NCBI RefSeq assembly: GCF_008831285.2
Contig: NC_045146.1
Coordinates: 7,204,972 to 7,268,971 of the forward strand
Origin: Nymphaea colorata
Lineage: Eukaryota > Streptophyta > Magnoliopsida > Nymphaeales > Nymphaeaceae
Reading direction: 5' to 3'
Length of the DNA stretch: 64,000 nt
The notes under the pieces are model-generated. The model saw only the letters and a list, made by a program, of their open reading frames with translations. It had not been told where the DNA came from and searched no databases. A program made the position numbers and the translations under genes. Numbering within the stretch: the stretch's first letter is position 1; every line of letters begins with the position of its first letter. Shown here piece after piece: positions 11,453 through 24,439 of this stretch.

Positions 11453-14400
11453 TGTTTGCATTCTCAAAATTTATTTTAGTCTTTGGAGTGCTTCAGAAAA
11501 ATAAAAGTTTTATTGTAAAATGAGAGAGAAAGAGACTCACCCATCTATACGAGGTCCAACCATTCCCAACACCTTTATTGGGGGTAACCCGTCCAACCAT
11601 TCCCAACACCTTTATTGGGGGTAACCCGATCAAGAATTAGCCTCTTGCTTTGCACATTCTGATATTTGAAATATTATCCTAAATCCTACATGCATGTATG
11701 CACAAGTCTAAATAAGTTTTTTTAAAAAACATTGAGACAAATTTTGAAATATTTAAATATGGTTTGGTTTTTAAAAAAAGTGGTGGTGCCCTCAAGTCTA
11801 GAACTATAGTCTTAAGGGTTAACAAATCCTTAATAATTAGTAACTTCAGAAACTTGAGATTGAATTGTTGGAATAGCCAAATAGCATAGAAAACAAATTG
11901 TTTAAAGAGACACTTGTAAGATCATTTGAGTTTTTCAAATATTGTCACTAGAACTCAACTAGAAGATAACTTGTATTTGAAGATAGTTTTGAAAATCAAA
12001 GCTTTTAACTTGCTTGAGGAAATATGATTGTGAACATACTTGTAAATTACTTATTTTGCAAAACATGACTTCAACTTGTCATGTTTTGCAAAAACAAGTT
12101 TTTCAAGTTTTGTTTGAAAATAAGATATCAAAATAGATGGACCGATGGCCATAGTTCTTGTTCAGCATAAGGCCAAAGAGAGATTGTGTAATATTGCAAA
12201 TATCAAAATAATATGTTGGAAAGAGTGAAGATTTGATAGTTAAAACAAGAAAATATTATAAGTTGTAGTGGTGTTTTCCTTGAACCTTAAGTAAGTTTCA
12301 AGATTTTGCCTTAATTCGATAGCACCTTATTAGGAGCTTCATCTTGTCTTACTTAAGCTTATTAGAGATGTGTTTGTGAGCATTTGTGAGTCCCATAAGT
12401 GATTGTGTATACATGATTATATAAATTCTATATGCTTAATACAAAAAAATTAATAGAGGTAAAATTTCATCAAGTGAGTCACTCAAGGGTGTATGGAAAA
12501 TATAGGTGGGCCAATGAAAGGCTAAAAGAATGATTACTAAAAATATGAAAGACAGATTTATAATTTGAAAAATAAAAAATGACATGCTCAATGCAAATTA
12601 ACATGTACATAAAGCGTGTTTGGGTGTTTCCCAGGTTGGATATGTTCAATCCATCAAAATAGAGAATTATATAGAAAAATGAAAAGATAGATATAGGATG
12701 AGAGTAAGAATAGTAGAGAGAAATTAGAAGAGAGAAAGAGAAAAAATGAAAATACATAGAGAGAAATAAGGATAACAGAGGGAGAGAAAAAGAGAGATAT
12801 TTGAAAGAAAAAAAATAAATGAGAGAGGAATGGAAAGATGAATAAAATAAAAAAAAAGAAATAAAGATGAGAAATTAAAATGAGAGAAATATAAGTTAAA
12901 ATGATAGAGGAAAGTTAAGAATGATAAACATTAAAATGAAAATGAGAGGAGTAAAGAATGAAAGAAAAATATCTTAAAATTAAACATAAAAAAATTAAAA
13001 TGAGAGAAAAACAAGTTTAACAAAGATAAACGACTTAAAAGAAATGAATAAACTAGTTAAAATGATAAAAAGATAAGTTAAAAAGAGAGAAAATGATCTT
13101 GAAGAAAATGTTTGCTTTAGTCACGCTCTCCAGAGCTTCAAGGATAGTCCTTAGTTCCGAAGAGAGTCTTGACCTTCATCAGCTTGTTATGCAGAAAGGA
13201 GACAAGAAAATGGTAGAAAGAAAAGTTATAAATACCTTTAAAAAAAGGATTTGGTGTAGAAGCGACTCCTTAGCTCTTCCAGACAAAGATGACTGTCTGA
13301 TTGTAGCTTGAATGGATTGGAGATGCTCCTCAAGAGTCCATCACAAGCTCCTTCAAGGTTTCCTCTTATTGGAAACAAAGATTTGGAGTTGAACATTAGG
13401 AGAGCCAAACAAGAAAAATTGAAGAAGAAGAAGAAGAAGAGAAGAAGAAATCTATAAGAAGAGAGAAAAAATTCAAAGACTTGAAAAGATGATGGATTTC
13501 CATGTTAAATAAGAGAAATTATGAGTTATTTATAGAGGAAGAAGGTTTAAGGGCATTGTGGTTTTTTTCTAACATAAAGTTAGCCATTAAGTCATTATTG
13601 GCTTAAAATAGCTTAAAAACACTAAGAGGGTCAAATCTATCCAAAAATAAGTTGACTGGAGGGTTGACCGCACCAGGAGGCAGCTTACCCACCTAAGGCA
13701 CGCCCAGCCTAGGCCTGGCTTAAACAGGCCTAGCTGGGGAGCCACAGGCCAATTCTGGTCTGTGCTGGTCGGCACAAGCCTAGCTTGTTCGGGCCAGGCT
13801 AGGCCGGCCAACGCCAAGGCAGGCCGCACCGGGCCAGGCCTGCTAGAGCCTGGATTGGTCAGACCAGGCATGGTCAGCCTACCACGTTGGGTGTGGGCCC
13901 CACAAAGGTTATTTTTGTATTTTTGAGAAAAAGTAAAGTTGTTTTTTTAAACAAAATAATATTTCAAGAAAACCAAGGGCATTCAATGATATTTTCAGAA
14001 AATCAAGAGGATTTTGGGAATCTTGAATTAAAAATTATTGGTATTTAGAAAATGATCATAATGTCTCTATACTTGGACTGGGAATGATTCGTGACTTGTA
14101 TTTGGATATGAAAATGGATCTAGCTCTTAGATTTTGGGTTGGATCCGGATCAAAAGCTTAGAATGGATCAAAAATAATATATTTGGATTTGGATCTTGAT
14201 TTTTGATCTAAAACTCATATTTGGTTTTGAATCTCATATTTAGAACTAGATTAAGGTAAAAACGTGGAATTGGATATAAATTTGGATCAAGATCTAGAAT
14301 TTGGAACCGAATAAGGATATGGATTTAGATTTTGGATCTTGGGTTGAGATCGGGTCTGAATTGATATGAAGAATCAAATTGAGATCAAATGAGTCCAGAA

Positions 14401-14849
14401 TTGAGATTTGGACTAGGATCTAGGTCTAAAGTTTTGTTGTGGATCCAGTTTGAGAATTGAGATTTGGTTAGAATCCATTTTGTATGTGGTTTGAATCTAA
14501 GGATCTATTTTGGATCTGGGTCTAGTATTTGGATTTAATACTCTATTTTGGATCTAGGACTGGGCTTTGGATCTTGGGATCTGTTTTAGGCTTCTATATG
14601 AGTTTTTGAACCGGATCCTAGTTTGAATTATGAAATAAGTCTAAATTGAGATTGGGCTTTGTGTCCAAAGCCTGAAATAGATGCAAATAAGTACCAAATA
14701 TCATTGGTAGTCAAATAAAAGAAAAAATTGATCATAATTGAGAGAAATTGAAGTGTTTGAAGCCGAAAATCCTTTAAGGTTGTTGTAAAGCCATTACGAA
14801 ATGTTCGAAAGGCTAAATATAGAATTTTGAAAAATTTGGGGTGCTTACA
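11453..14849 (-). mobile_element. Solo LTR of a Ty3/gypsy family related to the 29-45 kb element
   Basis: On the minus strand it starts TGTAAGCACCCCAAATTTTT at 14849, very close to the TGTAATCACCCCAAATTTTT start of the large gypsy LTR. It ends GAGAATGCAAACA at 11453, matching the GGGATGCAAACA end of that LTR. The last 200 bp align in order: GTTACCCCC, GGTGTTGGGAATGGT, ACCTCG, GGGTGAGTC, CTGAAGCACTCCA. No primer-binding site lies beyond its 3' end and no polypurine tract before its 5' end, so it is a solo LTR of about 3.4 kb, the product of LTR-LTR recombination. The 5-bp flanks TTTGT and TTCAT agree at three positions only, so the target duplication is decayed or absent. A GC-rich patch (13660-13890) and a 37-bp tandem duplication (11555-11628) lie inside. 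Confidence 0.8.
11555..11628. repeat. Perfect 37-bp tandem duplication inside the solo LTR
   Basis: Two identical head-to-tail copies (11555-11591 and 11592-11628) of a unit beginning TCCAACCATTCCCAACACC and ending GGGGGTAACCCG. The corresponding part of the 29-45 kb LTR has the unit once, so the duplication belongs to this copy. Confidence 0.9.
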
Positions 14850-17800
14850 TTCATGTTCAATTGATCTCCAAAATTTAGAAATGTAACTGAAGTGAGTGAA
14901 GCGAATAAGGTGAGGGAATTTGCAGAATCAAAGCCACACTTAACTTACAACGTTTGAACTAAAACCAAGCTAAGAATGGGAGATTTGATTGCACAGAACC
15001 AAATCCCAAATTGATTTAAGTTGACATTATCATATTTTGAGAAGAAAATTTAATTATGAGAAGTGGAATATAATAAGTGAGTGGAGCAAGCTCCAAACAC
15101 CTTGGCAATTGACTAGAACTAAATCTATAATGAATGAACTGGAGCTGAGCTACGGTAAGCTATTCTAAGTGGAATAAAGACGTTCTAGGCTTAGTTTAAT
15201 ATTCTTGGTTTGAGATGAAATTGGGCTCAGGCTACAAAAAATGGCAGTGAGAATGACTAGTGACTAGGTCACTATTTCACAGAACTAAAATTCGAAAGTT
15301 GTGCTTCAAGAACCACCAAAGTTAGACCGAATGTATGATAAATCCATCTTACTTATAGCTTAGACGATAGGTGGAAATTTGAGCTGAAAGCTTATCATTT
15401 CTAGAAAAATGGACTCCACCGAGCTTAATTGAGCTAGTACAAGATAACCTATGATAATATGAGCACATGTAAAGCAAAAATGTCTACTCTAAGACCTAAA
15501 TGGGTTCGAGGACTAGCTATGTTGAGGTTGGATGAACACTATGCAATTAGTTTCTAGGATTTTCCTAGGGTTTAGGGGCAAAATGGTAAAGTTGCCTATG
15601 ATTAGCCTAATAAACTATGGTTTTCTAAGTCTAAGGTAATAATGCTCTTAATTTGGGTTAAATAGAATGATCTGGCACTATCCTAGGGTGAACAACCAAA
15701 TAATTGAAAACAGATTGAAAACCATCTAAAATGGCAATACAATGGGTAGGTCAGGGATGTTCATATATTCTGTGATGTTCATATATTCTTAGCTCATTGA
15801 TAACAAGCTTCTGCTCTTTACCAAGAGAACTCCTAGTTGTATTTATCTTCCAACTGCTCATGCATTAGGAATTGGTCATGTTGTGAATTGGACCCTTCTA
15901 GATTATTTCTGCTTGATGACACCACTTCCATTGTTTGATTCCTTGCACTCTTCAAGAGAAATGTTGGAGCTACATTTTCTGCATTAGCATGGTTATGCCT
16001 CTTCCTTATTTATAGGAGCTACATCAGCCCAGATTTTAACTCTTGCATCTTAGAATTGTTCATTTTATATCATATTGTTTCTTCCTTTGATGAACCATTT
16101 GTAGTTATAAGGGGTTTCTTTTTCGAGGGACATGTTGACACTATTTGAAGGACTATTTTGAAAATAGAGATTCCTTTATCATTGAAAAGAGTATTATCTC
16201 TAATTGTTGCCCCATTCTATTCAAATCTATTGGCCCTATGCAGCACTCTGATACTTGTGGCAGAATCTACTTCTTCATCTTCCTTTGTACTCTCTTTAGT
16301 GTGAAATATCAAAATTTAATCTCTCATTGAATGTTGGATGATTTAAGTTCATCACAACATGCAAGCTAAAACATGACATATCAATTGTTTACAATGGGCA
16401 TTAACCTATATATCATGTTTTGTGGATATGGTCAATCCTCAGGTAATCTGCTTGTCCTAGTTTCAAAGGGCCTTTTGGATTCTAATCTTGTCAATGTGGG
16501 ACTCTTTTTTGCACATCTCAACTAAACAAGCTATAATCTTCTCCAATGCTACAAGCAATTCTCCTAAGTCATATGGTTACATTGCAAGATTTTATAAAAT
16601 GATTTGGGATAGTAGAAGGTGACATTGCAAACAAATGTCTAATAACATTTTTTTTCTTTATATAAACTAGTAAAACAAGTAAATTGTACCCTTCTAGTAT
16701 TGATACCAAAGCAATAAGAGGTATGGCCATCTCCCTTATTTCTCTTTGCAACTCCTTGTAGAACATCATAGAGGTATGGTGAATAGGATTAAGTCCATTA
16801 TTTGGAAGATTACTTCATAGCTACAGGGGGGCTTCTAAACTAGTGTATCCAAGACAATACGATACTTATGAAATTGTTCACTCCATTCACAATGACAAGA
16901 ATGCTTTATAATATAAAACTTGATCTCTCCAAAGCTTCAGATAGTCTATAGTATGGAAGAGGAGATACTTTATTGTTATATCTATTTATCATTGACACAG
17001 AAATTTTCTTTAAATGCATTCAAATTACTATGATCTAAATAAAGAGACTTTGTATCTAAAGGCCCTCTAGGGATAGGCATGCTCTCCATTCTTATGTTTT
17101 GTTAATAACATTCTCTTGTTCAGCAAACGAGACAACAGCATAGTAAAGGAAGTAAAATCCACCATGAATTTTCATGCTAATGAGAAAATGTTGCTAAGAA
17201 ATAATAAATCCTAGATTTTTCCTTTCAATTTTCATAATTGTAGTTTGCTCCGGAATTTTCCCTGCTACTTACCTTGTCTTCCTCTCATTTTGGGTAAAAT
17301 AAAAAAAAAATATTTGAGGAATTGTTTCTCAAAATTTTCCTAAAAATTTTCCTTGTGGAAGAAAAGAATGTCATCCCATGAAGGCTGTTTATTGCAATTA
17401 AGCATGTTATCTCTCATATCTTTCACAATTAGGGTAGTGTTTTCATGATGCTCATTGCAAGATTAAAGAATTGGAAAATAAGATGATTAGGTGACCATTC
17501 TAATGTGGTCCACCTCATCCCTTGGCACCCTCTTGCATGCCTAGTTTGGAAGGAGGTGTGAATTTGAAGCCCTTCAACGAGAGCACCATGTGCCTCTTGT
17601 GCTTGTTAGCACTCGAGGTGAGAATGCATAAGAGCCATTTATACTACATTTCTCGAAAGAAAATACCTTCATCACCTGGATATGTGGACCACTAAAAGTA
17701 AGCCTTTACATTGTACTTAATGGAAGCATATCTCTTGGAGGTAGAAAGCATGAGGGGCTGAGTTCGATGGTTCATCAAAGGAGGCAAACAAGCTATATTT

Positions 17801-20127
17801 TGGACAAAACCTTGACATACTCATAAACTTTTTATTTCCAAAGATTTCCCAAATGTGCTAAACCATTTCACTTTGTTAATAGAATAAGGCACCTATGCTT
17901 ACTAAGGTGGTGACAGGTAAAAGCATCACTTTCGTCCCTTACAATTGCTCTCTACTAATATTTATCAAGGACAAATATTTGGAGAGGGTGGTCTTCCCTC
18001 CCTTTCAAGAACATGGGTCAGGATGAGGTATGGAAGCCTATTATGGTCAAGTAGCCTGTTCAATCCTAGCGTAAGTGAATTTTGTCAATCCTAGCGTAAA
18101 TGAATTTTGTCCTTTAAAAGTTAATTACATTGCCATTAGACTCCAAAGATTTGGGTTTCAGTTACATTCTAGATGTAACATGTGCAAATCTGCCACGAAG
18201 TTCCCATATCACGTTTCCTTCACTTGTTCAAATTCCTCTAATTCTTGGCCCCATGTGGTGCCTGTATCTAGAGATTCCTTCTTTCCCTCATCAAATCATT
18301 GCTATGAATTGCAAAGGTTTGCCATCAGGTGATGTAGCATTGACTTCCAGTGGTCATATCTTAGTTATCATATCATTTGCTTTCCTATAATCAGCATTCT
18401 GGAATGTTAATTCTGGAATTATGGAACTAGAAACATAATCTCTGATTCCAAAACTGATTCATGCTTGCTAAAATGGGTTTTGGTTAGCTGGAAGTCCATT
18501 TCCATGTTTGATATGCAAGAATAGATCGAAACTGGAATTAGAACCATGTTTTGAAAATTTTTAAAGGTCTTAGGTTTCTAGTGTAAATTTTTGTAAAGGA
18601 TTAACAATATTCTTAAAATTCTAAAATTACTGGATCGTCGAGGTAAATTCTTGAAAAGATGGCTGTGCCATTTAAAAAAATTTTGAAACATAGTGGGGCG
18701 GATGTGAATTTTTTTATAAACCACAATTAAAGGTTGTCGGTGCGGTTTTTTTTTTTTTTGTTTCTCACATTCTTGCTCTCTCTTCCCACTGTTCTCTCTT
18801 CCTTGCTTCACTGTGGCTTCGTTCCGATGACCCGTGACTGGAGACCCGTCAGAGCATGGTGGGGATAGGTCAGCGGCATTGCTATGGTCCTAGAGGTGAA
18901 AACCCGATGCTAGAGCGGGTGGGTTTCTCCTTTTCTTTGTTTTTATTTGTTTTAGTTTCACTTTCTTATTGCACCAGAGAAAAAATACCATATGTTGTTG
19001 CCAATGTCAGCCATCATGCATTGTTGTTACTCTCTCTCTCTCTCTCTCTTTACGAGAAGGAATTCAGTCAATCGGAAACCCTTTGCACAGTCGATAGTTT
19101 CTAGTGTCAACCTCTATAGTAACTTTTTTTTTAAACACTGGCAGCCATTCATGCAGCAACTGGCATCAATGGCCACCTAACTTAGAAGTTGGTTGAGTCA
19201 TTATAGAGGCTGTTGGACATCGTGCAATGACGGGCATCAACGACCAGCACTACAACAGTCGCCTCTCCAATAATCACATTTTTTTCCTCTGGAATCATCA
19301 TCTCACCCTGGCAGTGGACCGAAAATTTCGGAATCATTTTTCTAGAGATTTGCTCAACTGCAACTTTTTTTTGATCCCATGATTGATCAACATGGATCAA
19401 TTTCAAATATTTTGAATCTTCATTCCTAGTCTACAGTGTATTTCCGAGGCATCAAATTGGCCCTTAGGAGATGTTGGGAATCAATTTTCTCAATTGTAAT
19501 TTCAAAAAATTGGTCCTTAAGAAATAGGACCATCCACAGATTTGAGATTTCGACCTACATAACATCTTAGTGGAAAATGTTGTATGGAGAACTTTCTCAA
19601 AGTTGGGCTGCATAAGGACGATTTGGATCAAAGAATCTAGCTTGAAGTTGGATTCTTTTTCATTAAGTTTGACTAACATACATGCACAAAACTCATTTAT
19701 ATGATGGACTATGAAGATGGATATCTTAAGGTTATAACATTTCATATCAATGGTGGGACTTGGAGGATTTATGGGGCAAATATTCTTGCTGAACTGATTA
19801 CTGAATCATATAAATATACATAAGTTTTTGCCTCAAATGATAGAGCCGATTACTTAAATTGTACCAACAGTTAGTTAATCAGATTGCTGAACATCTTTAA
19901 TATTATCTCTTTCACAATTCAGACCTATAGTTTTTTTAAAAGAACCGGCTTTTGAGGATAGCCAGCTTCGGTGGCCTTAAATGGGAAATTTGATTAATCT
20001 TGAACCAAATGAATATCCCTATCACCTTTCCCATGTTGCCCCACCGATTGAATGTCGTTTTACCCTAAGAGAGTTTCTATGGCCACCTATTCCTTCTGTT
20101 TTTCTCTTCATCTTTTGTTTTAGCATC
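14850..20127. other. 5.3-kb stretch with no recognised gene
   Basis: Frames are short, the longest being 80-90 codons (18075-18390, 18578-18811, 19182-19745), and none carries a motif. There is a small tandem duplication of GATGTTCATATATTCT near 15757-15793, a run of T at 18748-18760 and a (TC)n run at 19030-19050. The sequence may be old transposon material too decayed to name. Confidence 0.6.
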
Positions 20128-20132
20128 TATTC
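20128..20132. repeat. Left target-site duplication of the + strand copia element (TATTC)
   Basis: TATTC immediately before the 5' LTR and again at 26433-26437 immediately after the 3' LTR. Confidence 0.9.
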
Positions 20133-20510
20133 TGTTGGATAGCCTGAGCCCTATCCTTCATCTCGTAACTGCAAGAGCACCCTCTTGCAGTTACGAGATT
20201 AAATTTTAAAGAAACTGATTTTTAAATAAAAAGATTTCATTAAACAAAATTAAAAGTTAATAAGTTACCATGTATGAGCTTGCCAAAAATTCTCCCGGCC
20301 ATAACCGTTTGCTGGGATTCAGGAAATCCTGTGAGGCAGACTATAATCAATTTAACCTAGCAGCACCCGTGAATCTTACCTATCTTCTTTTGTTTCTTCT
20401 TCTTCTTCCTCTTTTTCTGTTGCTGTTGAAGTCTGTCGCTTGGTAGACGCTACTGACTGCGTAGAAGAGAAGCTTGTCAAAGGTGTTGTTCCATTGCTGT
20501 GACTCCTACA
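20133..20510 (+). repeat. 5' LTR of the + strand copia element
   Basis: Starts TGTTGGATAG and ends GACTCCTACA. It is 378 bp against 422 bp for the 3' LTR, mainly because sequence around GACTATAA...TTTAACC and the segment before GTGAATCT are shortened here. An 18-bp perfect inverted repeat lies near its start (20160-20199). Confidence 0.9.
20160..20199. repeat. Perfect 18-bp inverted repeat (hairpin) in the 5' LTR
   Basis: ATCTCGTAACTGCAAGAG, a 4-base loop CACC, then the exact complement. The 3' LTR has the equivalent hairpin at 26045-26078, in which the outer C:G pair is T:A. Confidence 0.95.
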
Positions 20511-20511
20511 T

Positions 20512-20523
20512 TGGTGTCAGAGC
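20512..20523 (+). promoter_or_regulatory. Primer-binding site, tRNA-iMet type
   Basis: TGGTGTCAGAGC lies one base after the 5' LTR. It differs by one base from TGGTATCAGAGC, complementary to the 3' end of plant initiator tRNA-Met and used by most plant copia elements to prime minus-strand DNA. Confidence 0.88.
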
Positions 20524-21929
20524 AGGCTTGTCGAATACCAATAAGTGAAATCCTACCTCCGTGGTGCCTGTGAAGATTACACTACATGCGCACGCATGTA
20601 TGTTGTCAGTTTATCATGCTGTTTTAAAGATTATACAAGCATGCTAGAAAATACTAAACGTAATATATGAAGCATGATAGAAAATACTAAACATAATATA
20701 TGAAGCATGCTAGTTCGAATAGAAATAATTCTTCTTAGGCTCAAACGTATTTGATTACGTGTTGTTCTATAAGATATACCACTGTATCCTTGAGATCTGA
20801 GACAAAGACTAGTGTTTGAGCTCTGAACATGAGCTTGAAGTCTGTCAAGAATTCTGATAGCAGATTCCAAAAGAAAAACAATAAGAACAACAAGAAATAG
20901 GATAGGTTACACGCGCAAGATAGAGATAATACTTTACCTATAAGGAGGCACTTGCAGTTTGAGCCTTTGAGAACCCTGTTTTTTTCTCTCTTTTAACCAG
21001 ACCTTCTGACACAATCGAAGAATAACTGCGGCCCGTCTTCCTTTCTATAACCACCGCTGTTTTCAACAGAAACTCTAAGCTGGTCGTGTCCTCTAAGAAC
21101 AGCTAGAGGAAAACTCCGCCGTTCCTCGTGTAGCTGGAGATTCCACCCCTGTTCCCTTTGCAGCAGACCCTAAAACCCAGACGACGACCCAAGAACCACC
21201 ATAGTGGGTCTGGTGCTCAGTTGGAACTCTTCCTCATGTGGAGCTCGCCGTTCCCAACCTTTAGACCATCTCCACCCAGTGACTCAAAAACACAACCAGG
21301 TGCGAGAGGCCTTTAGGGACTCTGGTAATTGCTAGCTCCTGCATCGTTCGTCTCCTTCATAGAGAACGTCATGTCCCTCTCAGAGGCAGCAACAACAGGT
21401 CGAGAGCAGAAAGAAGCAGCGGTAAGGCACGAGGGTGAAACTCCAGCAGAGGAGCTCGCGAGAGGAGAGAGATCGACCGAAAAAATGACAAAATCTCGAG
21501 CTGGATTGGTTTTATACTAAAATTCGAAAATTACAAAAGTAGTCCACAATTTTCGAATTATTTTCAAAAACACTGTTGATTTTTTGGAAAACGATTCTAT
21601 ACGAAATTTCATAGAGATGCACCTAGACTTATTATAAATTTCTAAAAGAGGGTTCTGGAAAATTGTTTTGCAATTTCAGTGTAAAAGCAAGGTTTGATGT
21701 ATACAATTGCATATAGGTACCCTTTAGACTTATTAAATTTGCTAAAAAAGGGCTCTGAAAATAAATTTGAAAATAAAAAAGGAAATTCATGTTCTAAAAT
21801 TTAAAATTGAGATCTCCTTGCTTCGAACTGATGTTTTAGAATATTATTGGAGATTTCTTGACGTGATATTCTTTGTGTTGCTTCCTGTTTATTGTACTTT
21901 TCTTGTCGTTAAAAATTAAATATTTAGAA
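20524..21929. other. Untranslated leader between PBS and gag
   Basis: A 1.4-kb leader with no convincing reading frame. A 63-codon frame at 21329-21520 has no recognisable content. Two copies of a 36-bp segment containing TAGAAAATACTAAACATAATATATGAAGCATG lie at about 20640-20710; they are near-direct repeats. Confidence 0.5.
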
Positions 21930-22565
21930 ATGACTTCTAGAGTGGGAGCCTCAGAACTGGCCATGACCGAAAAACTAAATGGAACAAACTTCCATGCATG
22001 GAAACGTAGAATCATGTTGGCCTTGACCTTGGAGAGGCTTATCTATATAATCAACATGCCTTTTCCCATTTTAGGAGATAATCCCACAAATGAGAAAAGG
22101 AGAGCATATGTGGCCTTTGAGAATGATGACTTGCTGGCCAAAACCATCATGTTGACGTTCATGGAAGATGACTTGACCAGGGGGTTTGAGGACTATCCAA
22201 CGACCAAAGATATGTTTAAAACTATCTCCTCAAAATACAACACCCCTTCTACGATGCATGTTTAGTTGCTCTTAGAATAGTATAATTTATACAAAATGAA
22301 AGAGTCAGACAGAATAGTTGACCATGTTAACAAGATATCGGTCATAGCTAAAGACCTAGTCGTAGTGGGAAATGTGATATCTCATAACATAGATATATAC
22401 CATCCTGTATAGCCTACCACCTTTCTGGGATATGGCTGTCACAACACTGAGTCTCCAGTTTGACACTCTAACTCTAGAGAAACTCCTAATTCAATTAGCT
22501 AGTCAGCAAGAGCGTCTGAACAAGAGAAATGATGCAGAACTAATGACTTTCTAGGAAAAACTAGC
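21930..22565 (+). pseudogene. copia gag (UBN2-type) pseudogene
   Basis: From the ATG at 21930 the frame reads MTSRVGASELAMTEKLNGTN then FHAWKRRIMLAL, the typical start of a copia capsid protein, where L.G.N...W...M...L is conserved. A TAG at 22263 ends the open frame. Beyond it the protein-like sequence continues (KMKESDRIVDHVNKIS) with further stops. An upstream in-frame extension to 21873 is hydrophobic and unlike gag, so the ATG at 21930 is preferred. Gag forms the cytoplasmic particle in which reverse transcription takes place; this copy cannot. Confidence 0.85.
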
Positions 22566-22575
22566 TAATAGTCAT

Positions 22576-23049
22576 GTGCCTGTAAAACCCAAAGAATTTA
22601 AAAAGAGAAATGATGGCAAGTTCAAGGGCTATTTTGCACGAATTCAGAGAACTCAAGTAACTTTAGTGAAATGCTACAGATGTGGGAAACCTAGATACAT
22701 AAAGAAAAACTACAGGACAAAATTCTCGAACAAGAAGGACAACAATGGTCAGGACAATAACACTAGGAGGAGAAATCAAGGGGACTCCAACAGAGAAGTC
22801 ATTTGCATTGTGTTAGAGTGCTTGTTCACAGATGAAGATCTGATTGGTTGGTGGGTTGATTCGGGAACTACTCGTCACATTGTAAAAATGAATGAAAGCG
22901 TGATTCATACGAAAGATCAGAGTTTGGGAGTGCAAAAAGTCTATATGGGTAATAACTCATACTATGATGTCATGAGAGTCAGGTCATATCGACTAAATGT
23001 TGGAGCATTAGTGTTATTCTTACTGAAGTCTTGTATGTCCCTTCCATGA
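22576..23049 (+). pseudogene. copia nucleocapsid zinc knuckle and protease region
   Basis: The frame has KCYRCGKPRYIKKNYRTK at about residues 31-48. This is a CX2CX4HX4C knuckle in which the His and the last Cys have both become Tyr. The protease follows with WWVDSGTTRHI at about residues 91-101; DSG is the aspartic protease active site. The stop at 23047 cuts the protease, and sequence related to the GAG-pre-integrase region (23060-23257) continues in another frame. No ATG is expected here because gag-pol is one polyprotein. The part is dead. Confidence 0.85.
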
Positions 23050-23059
23050 GGAGAACCTA

Positions 23060-23950
23060 GTGTCTGTCCCTGTTCTGACAGCGAAAAGTTTTGAAGTCCA
23101 TTTTGTTTCAGAGAAAATCACAGTGGGAAAACATGGGAGGACCATATTTGATGATAAATATGTAAAAGAACATGGTATGTTTAAACTCAATAAAATGAAT
23201 AAAGCTTCTAATTCTGCTTATATTGACTGTGCAATGAATGTAAGTACAAACTTATGATATGAAAGATTAAGTCATGTAAGCATCAACAAGATGAAGATTC
23301 TAGCACAATAAGGTATAATACATGATACAAATATAAATGATTTCGTGAAATGCGAGTCGTGTTTATAAAAAAAATGGCAAGGAAACCATTTCCGTCTGAA
23401 ATAATTTGGGCCACTGATCTATTGAAAATAATCCATACCGATATTTGTAGACCTTTTAGAGGTCAAATACATAGTGGCAAGTTATACTTCATAACATTTG
23501 TTGACGACTTTTCAAGATTTGGTTATATTTACTTTATTAAATATAAGTCATAAGCACTTGAACAATTCAAGGAATATAAATTTGAAGTCGAGAGACAGCT
23601 TGAAAAATATATTAAGGTTGTAAGGTCTGATCGAGGAGGTGAATATACATCAAATGAATTCCTCAATTACCATAAATACCTTGAAATTAATAGGCAAAGA
23701 TCAATACCTAGAACACCACAACAAAATAGTATCGCTGAGAGGTTTAATAAAACCCTCTTGAACATGGTGAGATCCATGTTTGCAACTGCCCAATTACCCA
23801 AAGTATTTTGGGGTAAAGTTGTGTTAACAACTATGTATACAATAAATCGAGTGTTCTGCAAAGCAGTCGCAACCAATCCTTATGAGAGATGGACTGGTGT
23901 ACATGTGAAAATTTTAGATCAAAAAATAGATAAACTAGATGGAGATCAGT
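23060..23950 (+). pseudogene. copia integrase pseudogene
   Basis: The GAG-pre-integrase part (LNKMNKASNSAY, then YERLSHVSINKMKIL) is followed by the catalytic core: HTDICRPF with the first Asp, FVDDFSRFGYIYF, VRSDRGGEY with the second Asp, and TPQQNSIAERFNKTLL with the Glu. All three acidic residues of the DDE triad are still visible. Stops interrupt the chain at 23255, after KYKS at 23551, and at 23950. Integrase inserts the copied DNA into the genome. The fragments are in the expected order and strand. Confidence 0.88.
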
Positions 23951-24439
23951 AAAATGTGTTTATTAGATATCCAAAAAGATCCAAAGGCTACAGATTATAT
24001 CACTCAACTATGGGACTTACAGAAAGTAGAGATGTAGAGTTCTTAAAACTCAATAACAAAGACAATGATCCAGTGAGAGATCATAACAATCTACTGGATA
24101 ATATGATTTATTTAGAAGATTAGTCTGGTAATGAACTGACTGGAGAACAGTTTGAAGAACAACATGATAATGAATTGACTGAAGAATAATTTGGTAATGA
24201 ACCTACTAATACGAGTTCCTCATTATCTCAGACATTGTTAGGTCATAAAAGACTTAGAACTCCTCCTTCATATTTGAGTGATTACTATGTATATCTTGTA
24301 GAGGAGCTATACTATTTAGCAGATATTGACAAAATATCTGACAATCTGACATATGATGAATCTATAAACTCGCATGAATCATCATATTTGGTAAATGGTA
24401 TAGATGAAGAAATTGAATCCATAGTAAAGAATAAAGTTT

